A DNA stretch of 64,000 nt from Fundidesulfovibrio agrisoli (GTDB lineage Bacteria > Desulfobacterota > Desulfovibrionia > Desulfovibrionales > Desulfovibrionaceae), in the NCBI RefSeq assembly GCF_022808715.1, contig NZ_JAKZKX010000004.1:62001-126000 (forward strand). Direction: 5' to 3'. A program made the translations under genes and the position numbers. Shown here one piece after another: positions 8,700 to 16,949 of this stretch. Positions within the stretch are counted from its first letter, which is position 1. Each line of letters starts with the position of its first letter. The notes under the pieces are model-generated. The model made no database searches and had not been told where the DNA came from. It worked only from the letters and a program-made list of their open reading frames with translations.

Positions 8700-8733
8700 A
8701 CTTGGCCCTGTGGTAAGGTGTGTGCGGTGGCCG

Positions 8734-9378
8734 CTAGATGTGCTGCAGCAGCTCCACGGGGTGGTCGATGAACACGCGCTGGCCCGCGGCCTCCAGGTCC
8801 GCCCGGGGGCGGAAGCCCCAGGTCACGCCGACGCAGGCCATGCCGGAGTTCTTGGCGCAGAGCACGTCCATGGGCGTATCGCCCACCAGCACCATGTCGG
8901 CTGTATCGAGCCCGAGGCGGGCAGCAAGTGCCAGGGCTCCGGCGGGGTCGGGCTTCTTGGGGTATTCGCCCTCGCCCAGGACCACGGACCAGCTCCAGCG
9001 GCCCAACAGATCGCGCACCACCAGGCGGGTGAAGTCGTCGGGCTTGTTGGAGAGCACGGCCAGGGGCAGGCCCCGGGCGGTGAGCTTGTCCAGCAGTTCG
9101 GGGATGCCGGGATAGGGGCGGCTCTTCTCCTTCCAGTTGCGGTCGTATTCGCGGCGCATGTGCTCCACGGCCTCGTCCAGGCGGTGCAGGGCTTCCTGGG
9201 GCAGGGCGCGCTGCATCATGGTGCGGATGCCGTCTCCCACGAAGATTTTGTAGCTTTCCAGCGGATGGGCGGGCAGCCCCATGGTTTCAAGGGCCGCGTT
9301 GGAGGCGTCGGCGAGGTCCTCCAGGGAGTCGATGAGGGTTCCGTCCAGGTCGAAGACAACAGCGCGTACAGACATCAC
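8734..9378 (-). CDS. gph: HAD-family phosphatase, phosphoglycolate phosphatase-like
   Basis: The 214-aa protein has the HAD catalytic motif DLDGTLIDS at its N-terminus, the helical cap, motif II (LSNKPDD) and motif IV (VLVGDTPMDV). This matches Gph/phosphoglycolate-phosphatase-type enzymes, which dephosphorylate small phosphorylated metabolites. The exact substrate is not certain. Its start overlaps the stop of the upstream ATC-hydrolase-like gene by 4 bp, so the two are translationally coupled. Confidence 0.85.
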   Translation of the reverse strand: MMSVRAVVFDLDGTLIDSLEDLADASNAALETMGLPAHPLESYKIFVGDGIRTMMQRALPQEALHRLDEAVEHMRREYDRNWKEKSRPYPGIPELLDKLTARGLPLAVLSNKPDDFTRLVVRDLLGRWSWSVVLGEGEYPKKPDPAGALALAARLGLDTADMVLVGDTPMDVLCAKNSGMACVGVTWGFRPRADLEAAGQRVFIDHPVELLQHI

Positions 9379-9839
9379 TCACTCCATATGAACCGGAAGC
9401 GGCAGCGCGAGCCCCCGTTGCCCAGGGTCTCGGGCCGTTCCATGCTGATGTGTGGGGAATAGGCGCGCGCGAAGGGCAGGTCGCGCGCGCAGGAGATCAG
9501 GCCCGCCAGCTCCTCCGGCAGGCCCATGGCCTTGTAGCGTTCCACGTAGTCGCAGCGCGTCACGTCGAAACGCAGCTCGCGTTCGGATTGCTCCACGTTC
9601 TCGATGGCGAGCGCCCCCGAACCGCGCCACAGCCCGAGCACGGTGCAGAAATGACCGAAACTCGGGCCGCCCGGAGCAAGGGCCGCGAACTCGCGCCCGG
9701 CCTGGGCCGCGAGGGATTCCACGGCCCCGCGCACGGCCTCGAGGGCCTGGGCCTGGTCCATGCGGGCCAGCAGGCTCCGGTACATGGCCAGAAAGATGCC
9801 CGCCTCCACGGCGCGACGGTCCAGCAACGGGATGTTCAT
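9375..9839 (-). CDS. L-2-amino-thiazoline-4-carboxylic acid hydrolase-like protein
   Basis: The start is set at 9839 (MNIPLLDRR), preceded by GGAG 5 bp upstream; the long upstream extension of the frame is the shadow of pyk. The 154-aa product has the general features of the ATC hydrolase family, including SFGHFCTVLGLWRG, the central FDVTRCDYVERYKAMG and a C-terminal FARAYSPHISMERPETLGNG. In Pseudomonas such an enzyme opens a thiazoline ring towards cysteine; in anaerobes the physiological substrate is usually unknown. It lies between pyk and the HAD phosphatase gene. Confidence 0.7.
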   Translation of the reverse strand: MNIPLLDRRAVEAGIFLAMYRSLLARMDQAQALEAVRGAVESLAAQAGREFAALAPGGPSFGHFCTVLGLWRGSGALAIENVEQSERELRFDVTRCDYVERYKAMGLPEELAGLISCARDLPFARAYSPHISMERPETLGNGGSRCRFRFIWSE

Positions 9840-9857
9840 GGGGGCTCCGATACGGTG

Positions 9858-9877
9858 CGGGGGCCTTGCGGCCCCCG
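9858..9877 (-). other. Hairpin between pyk and the ATC hydrolase gene
   Basis: An 8-bp GC stem (CGGGGGCC / GGCCCCCG) with a 4-nt loop sits 9 bp after the pyk stop and just before the next ribosome binding site. It has no T tract, so it may act as an attenuator or RNA stabiliser rather than a full terminator. Confidence 0.4.
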
Positions 9878-9886
9878 TTCGTCGGC

Positions 9887-11308
9887 TTATTTGTAGTACA
9901 GCTTGATCTGGTTTGTGAAGCGCTCGGTCTGGCCCGGAGTGGGCTGGCCCGAGGTGATGACCACCGATTCGCCCGGCGCGAAGTCCGGGCTCTCGGCCAC
10001 GAAGCGCTCCGCCCTGCGGGAGTGGCTCTCGGCCGAGGCCTCGATCAGCCGCGGCACCACGCCCCAGACGAAGTTGAGGTTGTGGATGATCTTCTCGTCG
10101 GGCGTCAGGGCGTAGATGGGCAGCGCGGGCCTGCGGGAGGAGAGCAGCCGCGCCGTGACCCCTGAGGTCGAATGGCTGACCAGGGCCTTGGATTCGGCGT
10201 TGTCCGCCAGGATGCAGGCGGAGTAGGCCAGGTATTTCGAGGGGTTCTTCTCCTTCTTGGGAGGGTAGGGCCCCTGGATGCGCTCCAGGTAGTACTGCAC
10301 GGCGTTGTCGGAGATCTCGCGCATGTACTCCACGGCCTTGACCGGGTGGTCGCCCACGGCGGTCTCCTCCGAGAGCATCACGCAGTCGGCCCCGTCCATG
10401 ATGGCGTTTGCCACGTCGGTGGACTCCGCCCGCGTGGGGATGGGGTTCTTGACCATGGAGAGAAGCATCTGCGTGGCCACGATGGCGGGCTTCTGGGCGT
10501 GGCGGCAGGCCCGGATGATGCGCTTCTGGATGATGGGCAGCTGCGAGATGGGGCACTCAAGCCCCAGGTCGCCGCGCGCCACCATGACGATGTCGGTCAG
10601 GGCCAGTATCTCGTCCAGGCGGTCCACCGCGTTCTGGCGCTCCAGCTTGGCCACAACGGGAATCCAGACGCCGTGGCGGGCGATTTCGTCCTTGATGTGG
10701 CGGATGTCGTCGCCGTTCTGCACGAAGGAGAGGGCCACCGCGTTGAGCCCGGCGTCGATGCCCTCGTGCAGGTCCACGATGTCCTTGGCGGTGAGCGCCG
10801 GCAGGGCGTGGTGCTTGCCCGGGAAGGCGATGCCCTTGCGCGAGGCCAGCATCCCGGCGTTGTGGGCCTGGATCTCGTAGAGCCGGTCGTTCTTGACGGT
10901 CCTGGTCACGGTGAACTGGAGCATCCCGTCGGAGAGGTTCACGGGCATGCCCGGCTGCAGGCCCTCCAACAGGGGGGGCACGTCCAGGGGGATGAACAGC
11001 TTGTCGCCGCCGGGGTTCTCGTCCGGCAGGCCCAGCAGCAGGGTCTGGCCCTTGTTCACCTGGCGGGGGGCGTTTTCGATCTCGCCGATGCGGGTCTTGG
11101 GGCCGCAGAGGTCGCCCAGGGCGGTGAGCGGCAGGCCAAGCTCGGACTCCACCTCGCGGATGGCCTTGATGACCGGCACGAAATCGGCGGCCACGGAGTG
11201 GGAGAAGTTCAGGCGGAAGATGGTGGCCCCGGCCAGGGCCAGCTCCTTGATGGACTGCTTGGACATGGAGGCCGGGCCAAGGGTGGCGATGATTTTGGTG
11301 GTGGTCAT
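9887..11308 (-). CDS. pyk: Pyruvate kinase
   Basis: The 473-aa protein is a full-length pyruvate kinase: N-terminal TKIIATLGPAS, RLNFSHS, the GDLCGPKTR segment, the catalytic VAKLERQNAVD, MVARGDLGLE and KPAIVATQM, ending with an allosteric-type C-domain that carries SHSTSGVTARLLS. It converts phosphoenolpyruvate and ADP to pyruvate and ATP. The motif FRLNFSH replaces the common RLNFSHG. It is transcribed divergently from the class V aminotransferase gene. Confidence 0.96.
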   Translation of the reverse strand: MTTTKIIATLGPASMSKQSIKELALAGATIFRLNFSHSVAADFVPVIKAIREVESELGLPLTALGDLCGPKTRIGEIENAPRQVNKGQTLLLGLPDENPGGDKLFIPLDVPPLLEGLQPGMPVNLSDGMLQFTVTRTVKNDRLYEIQAHNAGMLASRKGIAFPGKHHALPALTAKDIVDLHEGIDAGLNAVALSFVQNGDDIRHIKDEIARHGVWIPVVAKLERQNAVDRLDEILALTDIVMVARGDLGLECPISQLPIIQKRIIRACRHAQKPAIVATQMLLSMVKNPIPTRAESTDVANAIMDGADCVMLSEETAVGDHPVKAVEYMREISDNAVQYYLERIQGPYPPKKEKNPSKYLAYSACILADNAESKALVSHSTSGVTARLLSSRRPALPIYALTPDEKIIHNLNFVWGVVPRLIEASAESHSRRAERFVAESPDFAPGESVVITSGQPTPGQTERFTNQIKLYYK

Positions 11309-11373
11309 GTGCGCTCCTGGTCGGCGGGGTTCTGTGGCGGAAAGCTACCTCAAGCCCCGCTGAAAGTGTACCG

Positions 11374-11402
11374 TTAATTGCCTGTTTCCGCCCACTTGGC
11401 AA
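11374..11402 (-). promoter_or_regulatory. Possible sigma-70-type promoter of pyk
   Basis: On the minus strand, TTGCCA (11402-11397) and AATTAA (11379-11374) are separated by 17 bp, about 65 bp upstream of the pyk start. The -10 match is imperfect. Confidence 0.35.
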
Positions 11403-11458
11403 AATGGGTGCAATGGACGGCGCTTTGTTGTAAAAGCCGCCCCAGCGAGGACGCAAGA

Positions 11459-12622
11459 ATGCTCAACAAACCGAGACTGCTGACGCCGGGCCCCACGCCG
11501 CTTCCGGAGGAAGTGCGGCTGGCCATGGCCCGCGACATGATCCACCACCGCAAGCCCAACTTCCTGCCCGTGATGGAGGATGTGCGCTCGGGGCTGAAAT
11601 ATCTCTTCCAGACCACCCAGGAGGTCATGCCCCTGGCGGCATCCGGCACCGGGGCCATGGCCGCCGCCGTGACCAACCTTTTCGCCCCTGGCGAGAAGAT
11701 CCTCTGCATCGAGGGCGGCAAGTTCGGCGAACGCTGGGGCGAAATCGCCGACATGCACGGCCAGGTGCCCGTGCGCCTGCAGGTGGAGTGGGGCCACGCC
11801 GTGGACCCCGCCGCCGTCGCGGCCGCCCTGGACGCCGACCCGGAAATCAAGGGCGTGTGCGTGCAGGCCTCCGAGACCTCCACGGGCGTGCTGCACCCCA
11901 TCAGACAGCTGGCCCAGGTCACCGCCGGGCGCGACGTGCTCCTGGTGGCGGACGGCATCTCCGCCGTGGGCATCTCCCCCTGCCCCATGGACGCCTGGGG
12001 CATCGACTGCCTGCTCACCGGCTCCCAGAAGGGGCTGATGCTGCCGCCCGGCCTGGCCTTCGTGGCCTTCTCAGACAAGGCCTGGGCCAAGTGCGACACG
12101 GTGCGGCCCTCCAACTTCTATTTCCAGCTGAAGGGCGAGCGGGCCAAGATCGCCGCCAACCAGACCATGTTCACCTCCGCCGTGGGGCTGCTGGTGGGCC
12201 TGCGCGAGAGCCTGCGCCTGTTCAGGGAGTTCGGCCTGGAGAACATGATGCGCAAGCAGTGGGCCCTGACCATGATGGCCCGCGCCGGAGCCAGGGCCAT
12301 GGGCCTGGAACTGCTTGCCAAGACGGACTTCACCTGGGGCCTGACCGCAATCAAGATGCCCCTGGGTGTTGAAAGCTCCGCCGTGCTCAAGTCCGCCTCG
12401 GCCGATTTCGGCGTGGTGCTGGCCGGGGGCCAGGGCCACATGAAGAACCAGGTGGTGCGCCTGGGTCACATGGGCTACGTGGATTTCGGCGACGTTCTGG
12501 CCGGGCTTGCGGCCCTGCGCGCCGCGTTCACCGCCTCGGGCGGATACGTTGGCTGCACTGACCCGCTGGAGCAGGCCATGGCCGCCTATTCCGAAGCCCT
12601 GGCCCAGGGTCCCGCGCTCTGA
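11459..12622 (+). CDS. Class V aminotransferase (alanine-glyoxylate/serine-pyruvate type)
   Basis: The start is at 11459 (MLNKPRLLTPGPTP), preceded by GAGG; the frame extends upstream but without homology-like sequence. The 387-aa protein shows LTPGPTPLP at its N-terminus, ASGTGAMAAAVTN, the PLP-aspartate region VADGISAVGI and the Schiff-base lysine K191 in TGSQKGLMLPPG. This is the alanine-glyoxylate/serine-pyruvate aminotransferase branch of fold type I PLP enzymes. It sits 28 bp upstream of a DUF1844 gene and not far from argC, which may indicate one transcription unit. Confidence 0.9.
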   Translation: MLNKPRLLTPGPTPLPEEVRLAMARDMIHHRKPNFLPVMEDVRSGLKYLFQTTQEVMPLAASGTGAMAAAVTNLFAPGEKILCIEGGKFGERWGEIADMHGQVPVRLQVEWGHAVDPAAVAAALDADPEIKGVCVQASETSTGVLHPIRQLAQVTAGRDVLLVADGISAVGISPCPMDAWGIDCLLTGSQKGLMLPPGLAFVAFSDKAWAKCDTVRPSNFYFQLKGERAKIAANQTMFTSAVGLLVGLRESLRLFREFGLENMMRKQWALTMMARAGARAMGLELLAKTDFTWGLTAIKMPLGVESSAVLKSASADFGVVLAGGQGHMKNQVVRLGHMGYVDFGDVLAGLAALRAAFTASGGYVGCTDPLEQAMAAYSEALAQGPAL

Positions 12623-12650
12623 TAGCGCTTACGTGTAAGGAGCATACCCC

Positions 12651-12959
12651 ATGACTCAGGACAACAAGTGCTCGGGCTGCCCCGACGGCCACGCCGATTA
12701 CGAGGGCATTTGCCTGCCCCAGGTGGATTTCATCACCTTCGCCTACTCCATGGCCTCCGCCGCCATGGTGCACCTGGGCGAAATGCCCGACCCGGAGACG
12801 GGGGGCAGCAGCCTGAACAAGCCGCTGGCCAAGCACACCATCGACACGCTCTCCATGCTTGAGGAGAAGACCCGGGGCAACCTGACCCCGGAGGAGTCGA
12901 GCCAGCTCACGCAGATGCTCGGCCACCTGAAGATGCTCTACGTGCGAAAAGCCGGGTAG
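12651..12959 (+). CDS. DUF1844 domain protein
   Basis: The 102-aa cytoplasmic protein starts at ATG after AAGGAG. It has the DUF1844 signature: FITFAYSMASAAMVHLGEMPDPETG, then LAKHTIDTLSMLEEKTRGNLTPEE. Three cysteines near the N-terminus (CSGCPDG and the later C of GICLP) are unusual for the family and could be metal- or redox-active. It lies between the aminotransferase gene and argC. No biochemical role is established for the family. Confidence 0.85.
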   Translation: MTQDNKCSGCPDGHADYEGICLPQVDFITFAYSMASAAMVHLGEMPDPETGGSSLNKPLAKHTIDTLSMLEEKTRGNLTPEESSQLTQMLGHLKMLYVRKAG

Positions 12960-13094
12960 GGCCGGGCCGCACGGCCCGCCCCGCCCGGACGCCACGATGC
13001 GCGGCGCCGCCCGCCCCGGCGGAGGCGCGCCCTTTTGTTTCCCACACACTTCGGCCATGAGCGCGGGGCCCGAGCGCCCGCGAGGAGGAAGGAC

Positions 13095-14147
13095 ATGTCG
13101 CGGATACCTGTCGGCCTGGTCGGCGTCACCGGCTATACGGGCATGGAGCTGGCCAGGATGCTGGCCATGCACCCCGGATTGGAGCTCACGCGGGCCACGT
13201 CCCGCGCGGAGGCGGGCAAAAGCCTGGCACAGATATATCCCTTCGTGCGCGGCACGCGCCTGGACGGGCTGACCATCACCGAGCCCGACCCCGCGGACCT
13301 GGCCGAGGCCTGCGAGCTGGTCTTCCTGGCGGTGCCCCACGGCGCGGCCATGGACACGGCGGCCAAGCTGCTGGAGGCGGGGCTGCGCGTGGTGGACCTC
13401 TCGGCGGACTTCCGGCTGCGCGACCCGGCCGTGTACGCCAAATGGTACGCCCTGGAGCACCGCCACCCCGGCCTCATCGAGGACGCCGTCTACGGCCTGC
13501 CCGAGCGCTACGCCGACAAGATCGCCAAGGCCCGGCTGGTTGCCAACCCCGGCTGCTACCCCACCTCGGTGATCCTGGGGCTTTGGCCCGCGCTGGAAGC
13601 CGGGCTCATCTCCCCGCAGGACATCGTCTGCGACTCCAAGTCCGGCACCTCCGGGGCCGGGCGCAAGGCCGCCGTGGGCACGCTGTTCTGCGAGGTCTCG
13701 GACACCTTCCGGGCCTACAACCTGGGCAAGCACCGCCACACCCCCGAGATCGAGCAGGAGCTCGGCGCCGTGGCCGGGGAGGAGATGGTCGTCTCCTTCA
13801 ACCCGCACCTGCTGCCCATCAACAGGGGCATCCACTCCACCATCTACGCCAAGCCCAAGGGCCAGATAACGGCGGAGCAGGTGCAGGCCCTCTACGAGAA
13901 TCACTACGCCGCCCACCCCTGGGTGCGCGTGCTGCCCCAGGGCAGCCTGCCCGAAACCCGCCACGTGCGCGGGACCATGTTCTGCGACATCGGCCTGGTG
14001 CACGACCCCAGGACCAACCGCCTCATCGTCTGCAGCGCCATCGACAACCTGTGCAGGGGCGCTTCCGGCCAGGCCCTGGCCTGCGCCAACCTCATGCTCG
14101 GGCTCGAGCTGCGCGCCGGGCTCGACCTGGCCCCGCTGATGCCCTGA
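13095..14147 (+). CDS. argC: N-acetyl-gamma-glutamyl-phosphate reductase
   Basis: The 350-aa protein is ArgC, third step of arginine synthesis: NADPH reduction of N-acetylglutamyl phosphate. The start at 13095 follows GAGGAAGGA. The N-terminal nucleotide-binding VGVTGYTGMEL and the catalytic cysteine C154 in VANPGCYPTSV are intact, as is the C-terminal CSAIDNLCRGASGQA. Its pathway partner argJ lies about 16 kb away at 29848, so the arginine genes are scattered here. Confidence 0.95.
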   Translation: MSRIPVGLVGVTGYTGMELARMLAMHPGLELTRATSRAEAGKSLAQIYPFVRGTRLDGLTITEPDPADLAEACELVFLAVPHGAAMDTAAKLLEAGLRVVDLSADFRLRDPAVYAKWYALEHRHPGLIEDAVYGLPERYADKIAKARLVANPGCYPTSVILGLWPALEAGLISPQDIVCDSKSGTSGAGRKAAVGTLFCEVSDTFRAYNLGKHRHTPEIEQELGAVAGEEMVVSFNPHLLPINRGIHSTIYAKPKGQITAEQVQALYENHYAAHPWVRVLPQGSLPETRHVRGTMFCDIGLVHDPRTNRLIVCSAIDNLCRGASGQALACANLMLGLELRAGLDLAPLMP

Positions 14148-14173
14148 GCGCTTCCTTCCGTCCGCGCGTCGCC

Positions 14174-14199
14174 GGGGGGAGGGGCCTGCCCCTCCCCCC
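14174..14199 (+). terminator. GC-only hairpin after argC
   Basis: An inverted repeat GGGGGGAGGGG / CCCCTCCCCCC with a tiny loop lies 27 bp after argC. It lacks a T tract, so its terminator activity is uncertain. Confidence 0.4.
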
Positions 14200-14393
14200 C
14201 CCCCGCGCAGGGCGCGGCTTTCTCCAGGCCAACAGGAACACACCCGAATTGTCCCTCCTCCGCCCGCACCGGGCGCCGCTTCAGGGAGCCTCCTGGGGGA
14301 GAGCGCGCCCTGTGAGCCTGGGCCGGAGTTGCCCAAGCGGCAGTTCAGGCGTAGGCTCACATCGGGCAGACGATCAACAGCCCCTGTGAGCGT

Positions 14394-15689
14394 ATGCAAA
14401 AGAACGAGGAACCCGAAACGTCACCCGCCGAGTTGGAGCAGGTATTCGTCGCGCGCCAGCCCATTTTCGACCGCGAGATGAAGGTCTGGGGCTACGAGCT
14501 GCTCTACAGGCGTGCCGATGATTCGGCCGAGGCTGGCGTCAACGACGACGCCCTGGCCACCTCCGCGGTCATCGCCGACGGAGTCACCCTGGGCCGCGCC
14601 GGCCTTGACCCCCAGGAAAAGACCCTGGTCAATTTCCCGGTGGGCCTGCTCTGCCAGGGCGCCGGGTTCGCCCTGCCCAGGGAGAGCTGCGTCATCGAGA
14701 TTCTCGAAACCGTCCCCCCCAGCCCCGAGGTGCTCAAGGCCCTGCACGCGCTCAAACGGGCGGGCTACACCCTGGCCCTGGACGACTTCGTGGGCCAGCC
14801 CGAGTTGGAGGCCTTCCTGCCCCTGGCGGACATCGTCAAGGTGGACGTGCTGGCCCTGCCCGAGTCGGAGGCGGCCGGGCTGGTGAAGCGCCTGCGCGGC
14901 GGCGGGCGAATGCTCCTGGCCGAGAAGGTCGAGGACGAGGCCATGCGCGCCAGGACCCTGCAAATGGGCTTCGAGCTGTTTCAGGGCTTCTTCTTCCAGC
15001 GCCCGGAGATCGTCTCGGGCAGCAAGATGTCCACTTCGCAGCTGACGCGGGTCAAACTGCTGGGCGAACTCTCCGACGAGGACTTCGACCCCGGCAGGAT
15101 TTCCAGGATCATCGAGACGGACCTTTCGCTCTCCTACCGACTGCTGCGCTACATCAACTCCGCCACGTTCGGCAGGCGCGACACGGTGGACTCCATCCGT
15201 CAGGCGGGCATGATCCTCGGGCAGCGCAACCTGTCCAAGTGGCTCCAGGCGGTGCTCATGGCGGACATCAACCCCACGCCCAAGGGCCGGGAACTGGTGT
15301 TCCAGTCGGTGCGGCGGGCCAAGTTCCTGGAGCTGCTGGGCAAGAACATCGAGCGGCCGCCCGTGCGGCCCGACTCGCTCTTCGTGCTGGGGCTGTTCTC
15401 CCTGCTTGATTCGCTGCTGGGCATGCCCATGGACGAGGTGATCTCCGGCCTGCCCCTCGCCCCGGCCCTGAACCAGGCGCTTCTGGGCTTCGACGGCCAG
15501 GCCAGGGACCTGCTGCTCCTCGCGGAGGAGATGGAGCAGGCCGACTGGCGAAGCGCGGGGCAGTACCTCACGGAGCTGAAGCTGCCCGCCTCGGCCGCCA
15601 CCATGCTCAACGCCGACGCCCTGCGCTTCGCCGGGGAGCTCGTGCGCGAGATTCAGGTGCTTCCCCCCAAGGGCCAGGTCCGCCGCTGA
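14394..15689 (+). CDS. EAL-HDOD signalling protein (YuxH-like)
   Basis: The 431-aa protein has an N-terminal EAL domain and a C-terminal HDOD domain. The EAL part shows WGYELLYR (the ExLxR motif), NFPVG, the EILE glutamate, LALDDF, VKVD and FQGFFFQRP, so many catalytic residues of c-di-GMP phosphodiesterases appear retained, although YuxH-type proteins can be degenerate. The HDOD half (from about residue 210, LTRVKLLGELS and SYRLLRYINS) is a protein-interaction module typical of signalling and motility regulators. It precedes the SBP/kinase/receiver cassette by about 130 bp. Confidence 0.9.
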   Translation: MQKNEEPETSPAELEQVFVARQPIFDREMKVWGYELLYRRADDSAEAGVNDDALATSAVIADGVTLGRAGLDPQEKTLVNFPVGLLCQGAGFALPRESCVIEILETVPPSPEVLKALHALKRAGYTLALDDFVGQPELEAFLPLADIVKVDVLALPESEAAGLVKRLRGGGRMLLAEKVEDEAMRARTLQMGFELFQGFFFQRPEIVSGSKMSTSQLTRVKLLGELSDEDFDPGRISRIIETDLSLSYRLLRYINSATFGRRDTVDSIRQAGMILGQRNLSKWLQAVLMADINPTPKGRELVFQSVRRAKFLELLGKNIERPPVRPDSLFVLGLFSLLDSLLGMPMDEVISGLPLAPALNQALLGFDGQARDLLLLAEEMEQADWRSAGQYLTELKLPASAATMLNADALRFAGELVREIQVLPPKGQVRR

Positions 15690-15817
15690 GCGGGCCCGTC
15701 CCTCGCCCCCGGGCGGAGCGGGGTTGTTTTCCTCAGGGCTTTTGGCTAGTTGCATTATTTGGAAACGTGGTCGGTCAGGGAAGTGCCATCTCTCACATCC
15801 AAGCTGCGGGGCGCGGC

Positions 15818-16948
15818 ATGGGAATGAAGACGATCATCACCGCCAGCGTGCTCGCCTGCGTGCTGCTGGCGGCCGGGGCGTATTACCTCAACACCCCGGT
15901 GGTCATCGGGTTCAGCGGGCAGCTCACGGGCACCTTCTCGGACCTGGGCGTGCAGGGCCGCAACGGGGCCATGCTGGCCGTGGAGCTCGTCAACGCCGCG
16001 GGCGGCATCAACGGCCGCAAACTCAAGCTCCTGGTCCGGGATGATGGCAACACCCCCGAAAAGGCCCTGGCGGCCGACCTAGAGCTCCTGGCCGCCGGCG
16101 CCGTGGCCATCGTGGGCCACATGACCACCTCCCAGACGTTGGCCGTGCTCCCCGAACTCAGGTTCGCCGACGCCGTGCTGGTCTCGCCAACCACCGCCAG
16201 CCCCAAACTCACCGGCCTGGACGACAACTTCTTCCGCGTCATCCCCGACAACACCAGCTGGGCCCGCACCCTGGCGGGCTACGCCTTCGACGGCCCCGGG
16301 CTCCGGAAGGTCCTGCTCCTGGGGGATTCCGACAACGTCGGCTACACCGACACCTTCCTGGAAGGCTTCCGCAAGAGCTTCACCGCACTCGGGGGCGAGG
16401 TGCTTGGCGAGGTGGCCTTCTCCTCCCGTTTGAAGCCGGATTGGGGCAGGCTGGCCGCCGACGCAGCCGCCTCGGGGGCGCAGGCCGTCGTGCTGGCGGC
16501 CTCCGCGCGGGACGTGGCCGCCTTCGCCCAGGCCCAGGTGCGCGGGGGCTTCCGGCTGCCGATCCTCTGCCCGACCTGGCCCTACACCCGGGAGATCCTC
16601 ACTGCCGGAGGCTCCAACGTGGAAGGCATCGTCTTCTCCACCAGCTACACCGAGCAGAACGACTATCCCGGGTTCGAGGCGTTCCGCCAGGCCTACCGCA
16701 ACCGCTTCGGCTGGGACCCGAGCTTCGCCGCGGCATACTCCTACGAGGCCGTCCTGCTCCTGGCCAAGGCCCTGGACGCCACCGGCGGAAAGCGCAAGGG
16801 GCTGGAGGCGGCCCTGGCGGGCGCGGGCATCATCCATGGCGCCATCGGCGACTTCCGCCTGGACGCCAACGGCGACGTGGAGCGCGGCAACTTCATCGTG
16901 ACCATCCGCGACGGCAGGTTCGTCACCGTGCCCCAAGGGGGAGAATGA
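15818..16948 (+). CDS. ABC-type (Leu/Ile/Val class) periplasmic solute-binding protein
   Basis: The start is probably 15818 (MGMKTII) or 15824; the upstream extension has no signal-peptide character. The 376-aa protein has an N-terminal membrane/signal segment, then a two-lobed Peripla_BP_6 fold (VIGFSGQLTGTFSDLG, GGINGRKLKLLVRDDG, VGHMTTSQT, FRVIPDN). No ABC permease or ATPase is nearby; it is immediately followed, 1 bp away, by a histidine kinase gene. The likely role is therefore ligand recognition for signalling rather than import. The ligand is unknown. Confidence 0.85.
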   Translation: MGMKTIITASVLACVLLAAGAYYLNTPVVIGFSGQLTGTFSDLGVQGRNGAMLAVELVNAAGGINGRKLKLLVRDDGNTPEKALAADLELLAAGAVAIVGHMTTSQTLAVLPELRFADAVLVSPTTASPKLTGLDDNFFRVIPDNTSWARTLAGYAFDGPGLRKVLLLGDSDNVGYTDTFLEGFRKSFTALGGEVLGEVAFSSRLKPDWGRLAADAAASGAQAVVLAASARDVAAFAQAQVRGGFRLPILCPTWPYTREILTAGGSNVEGIVFSTSYTEQNDYPGFEAFRQAYRNRFGWDPSFAAAYSYEAVLLLAKALDATGGKRKGLEAALAGAGIIHGAIGDFRLDANGDVERGNFIVTIRDGRFVTVPQGGE

Positions 16949-16949
16949 C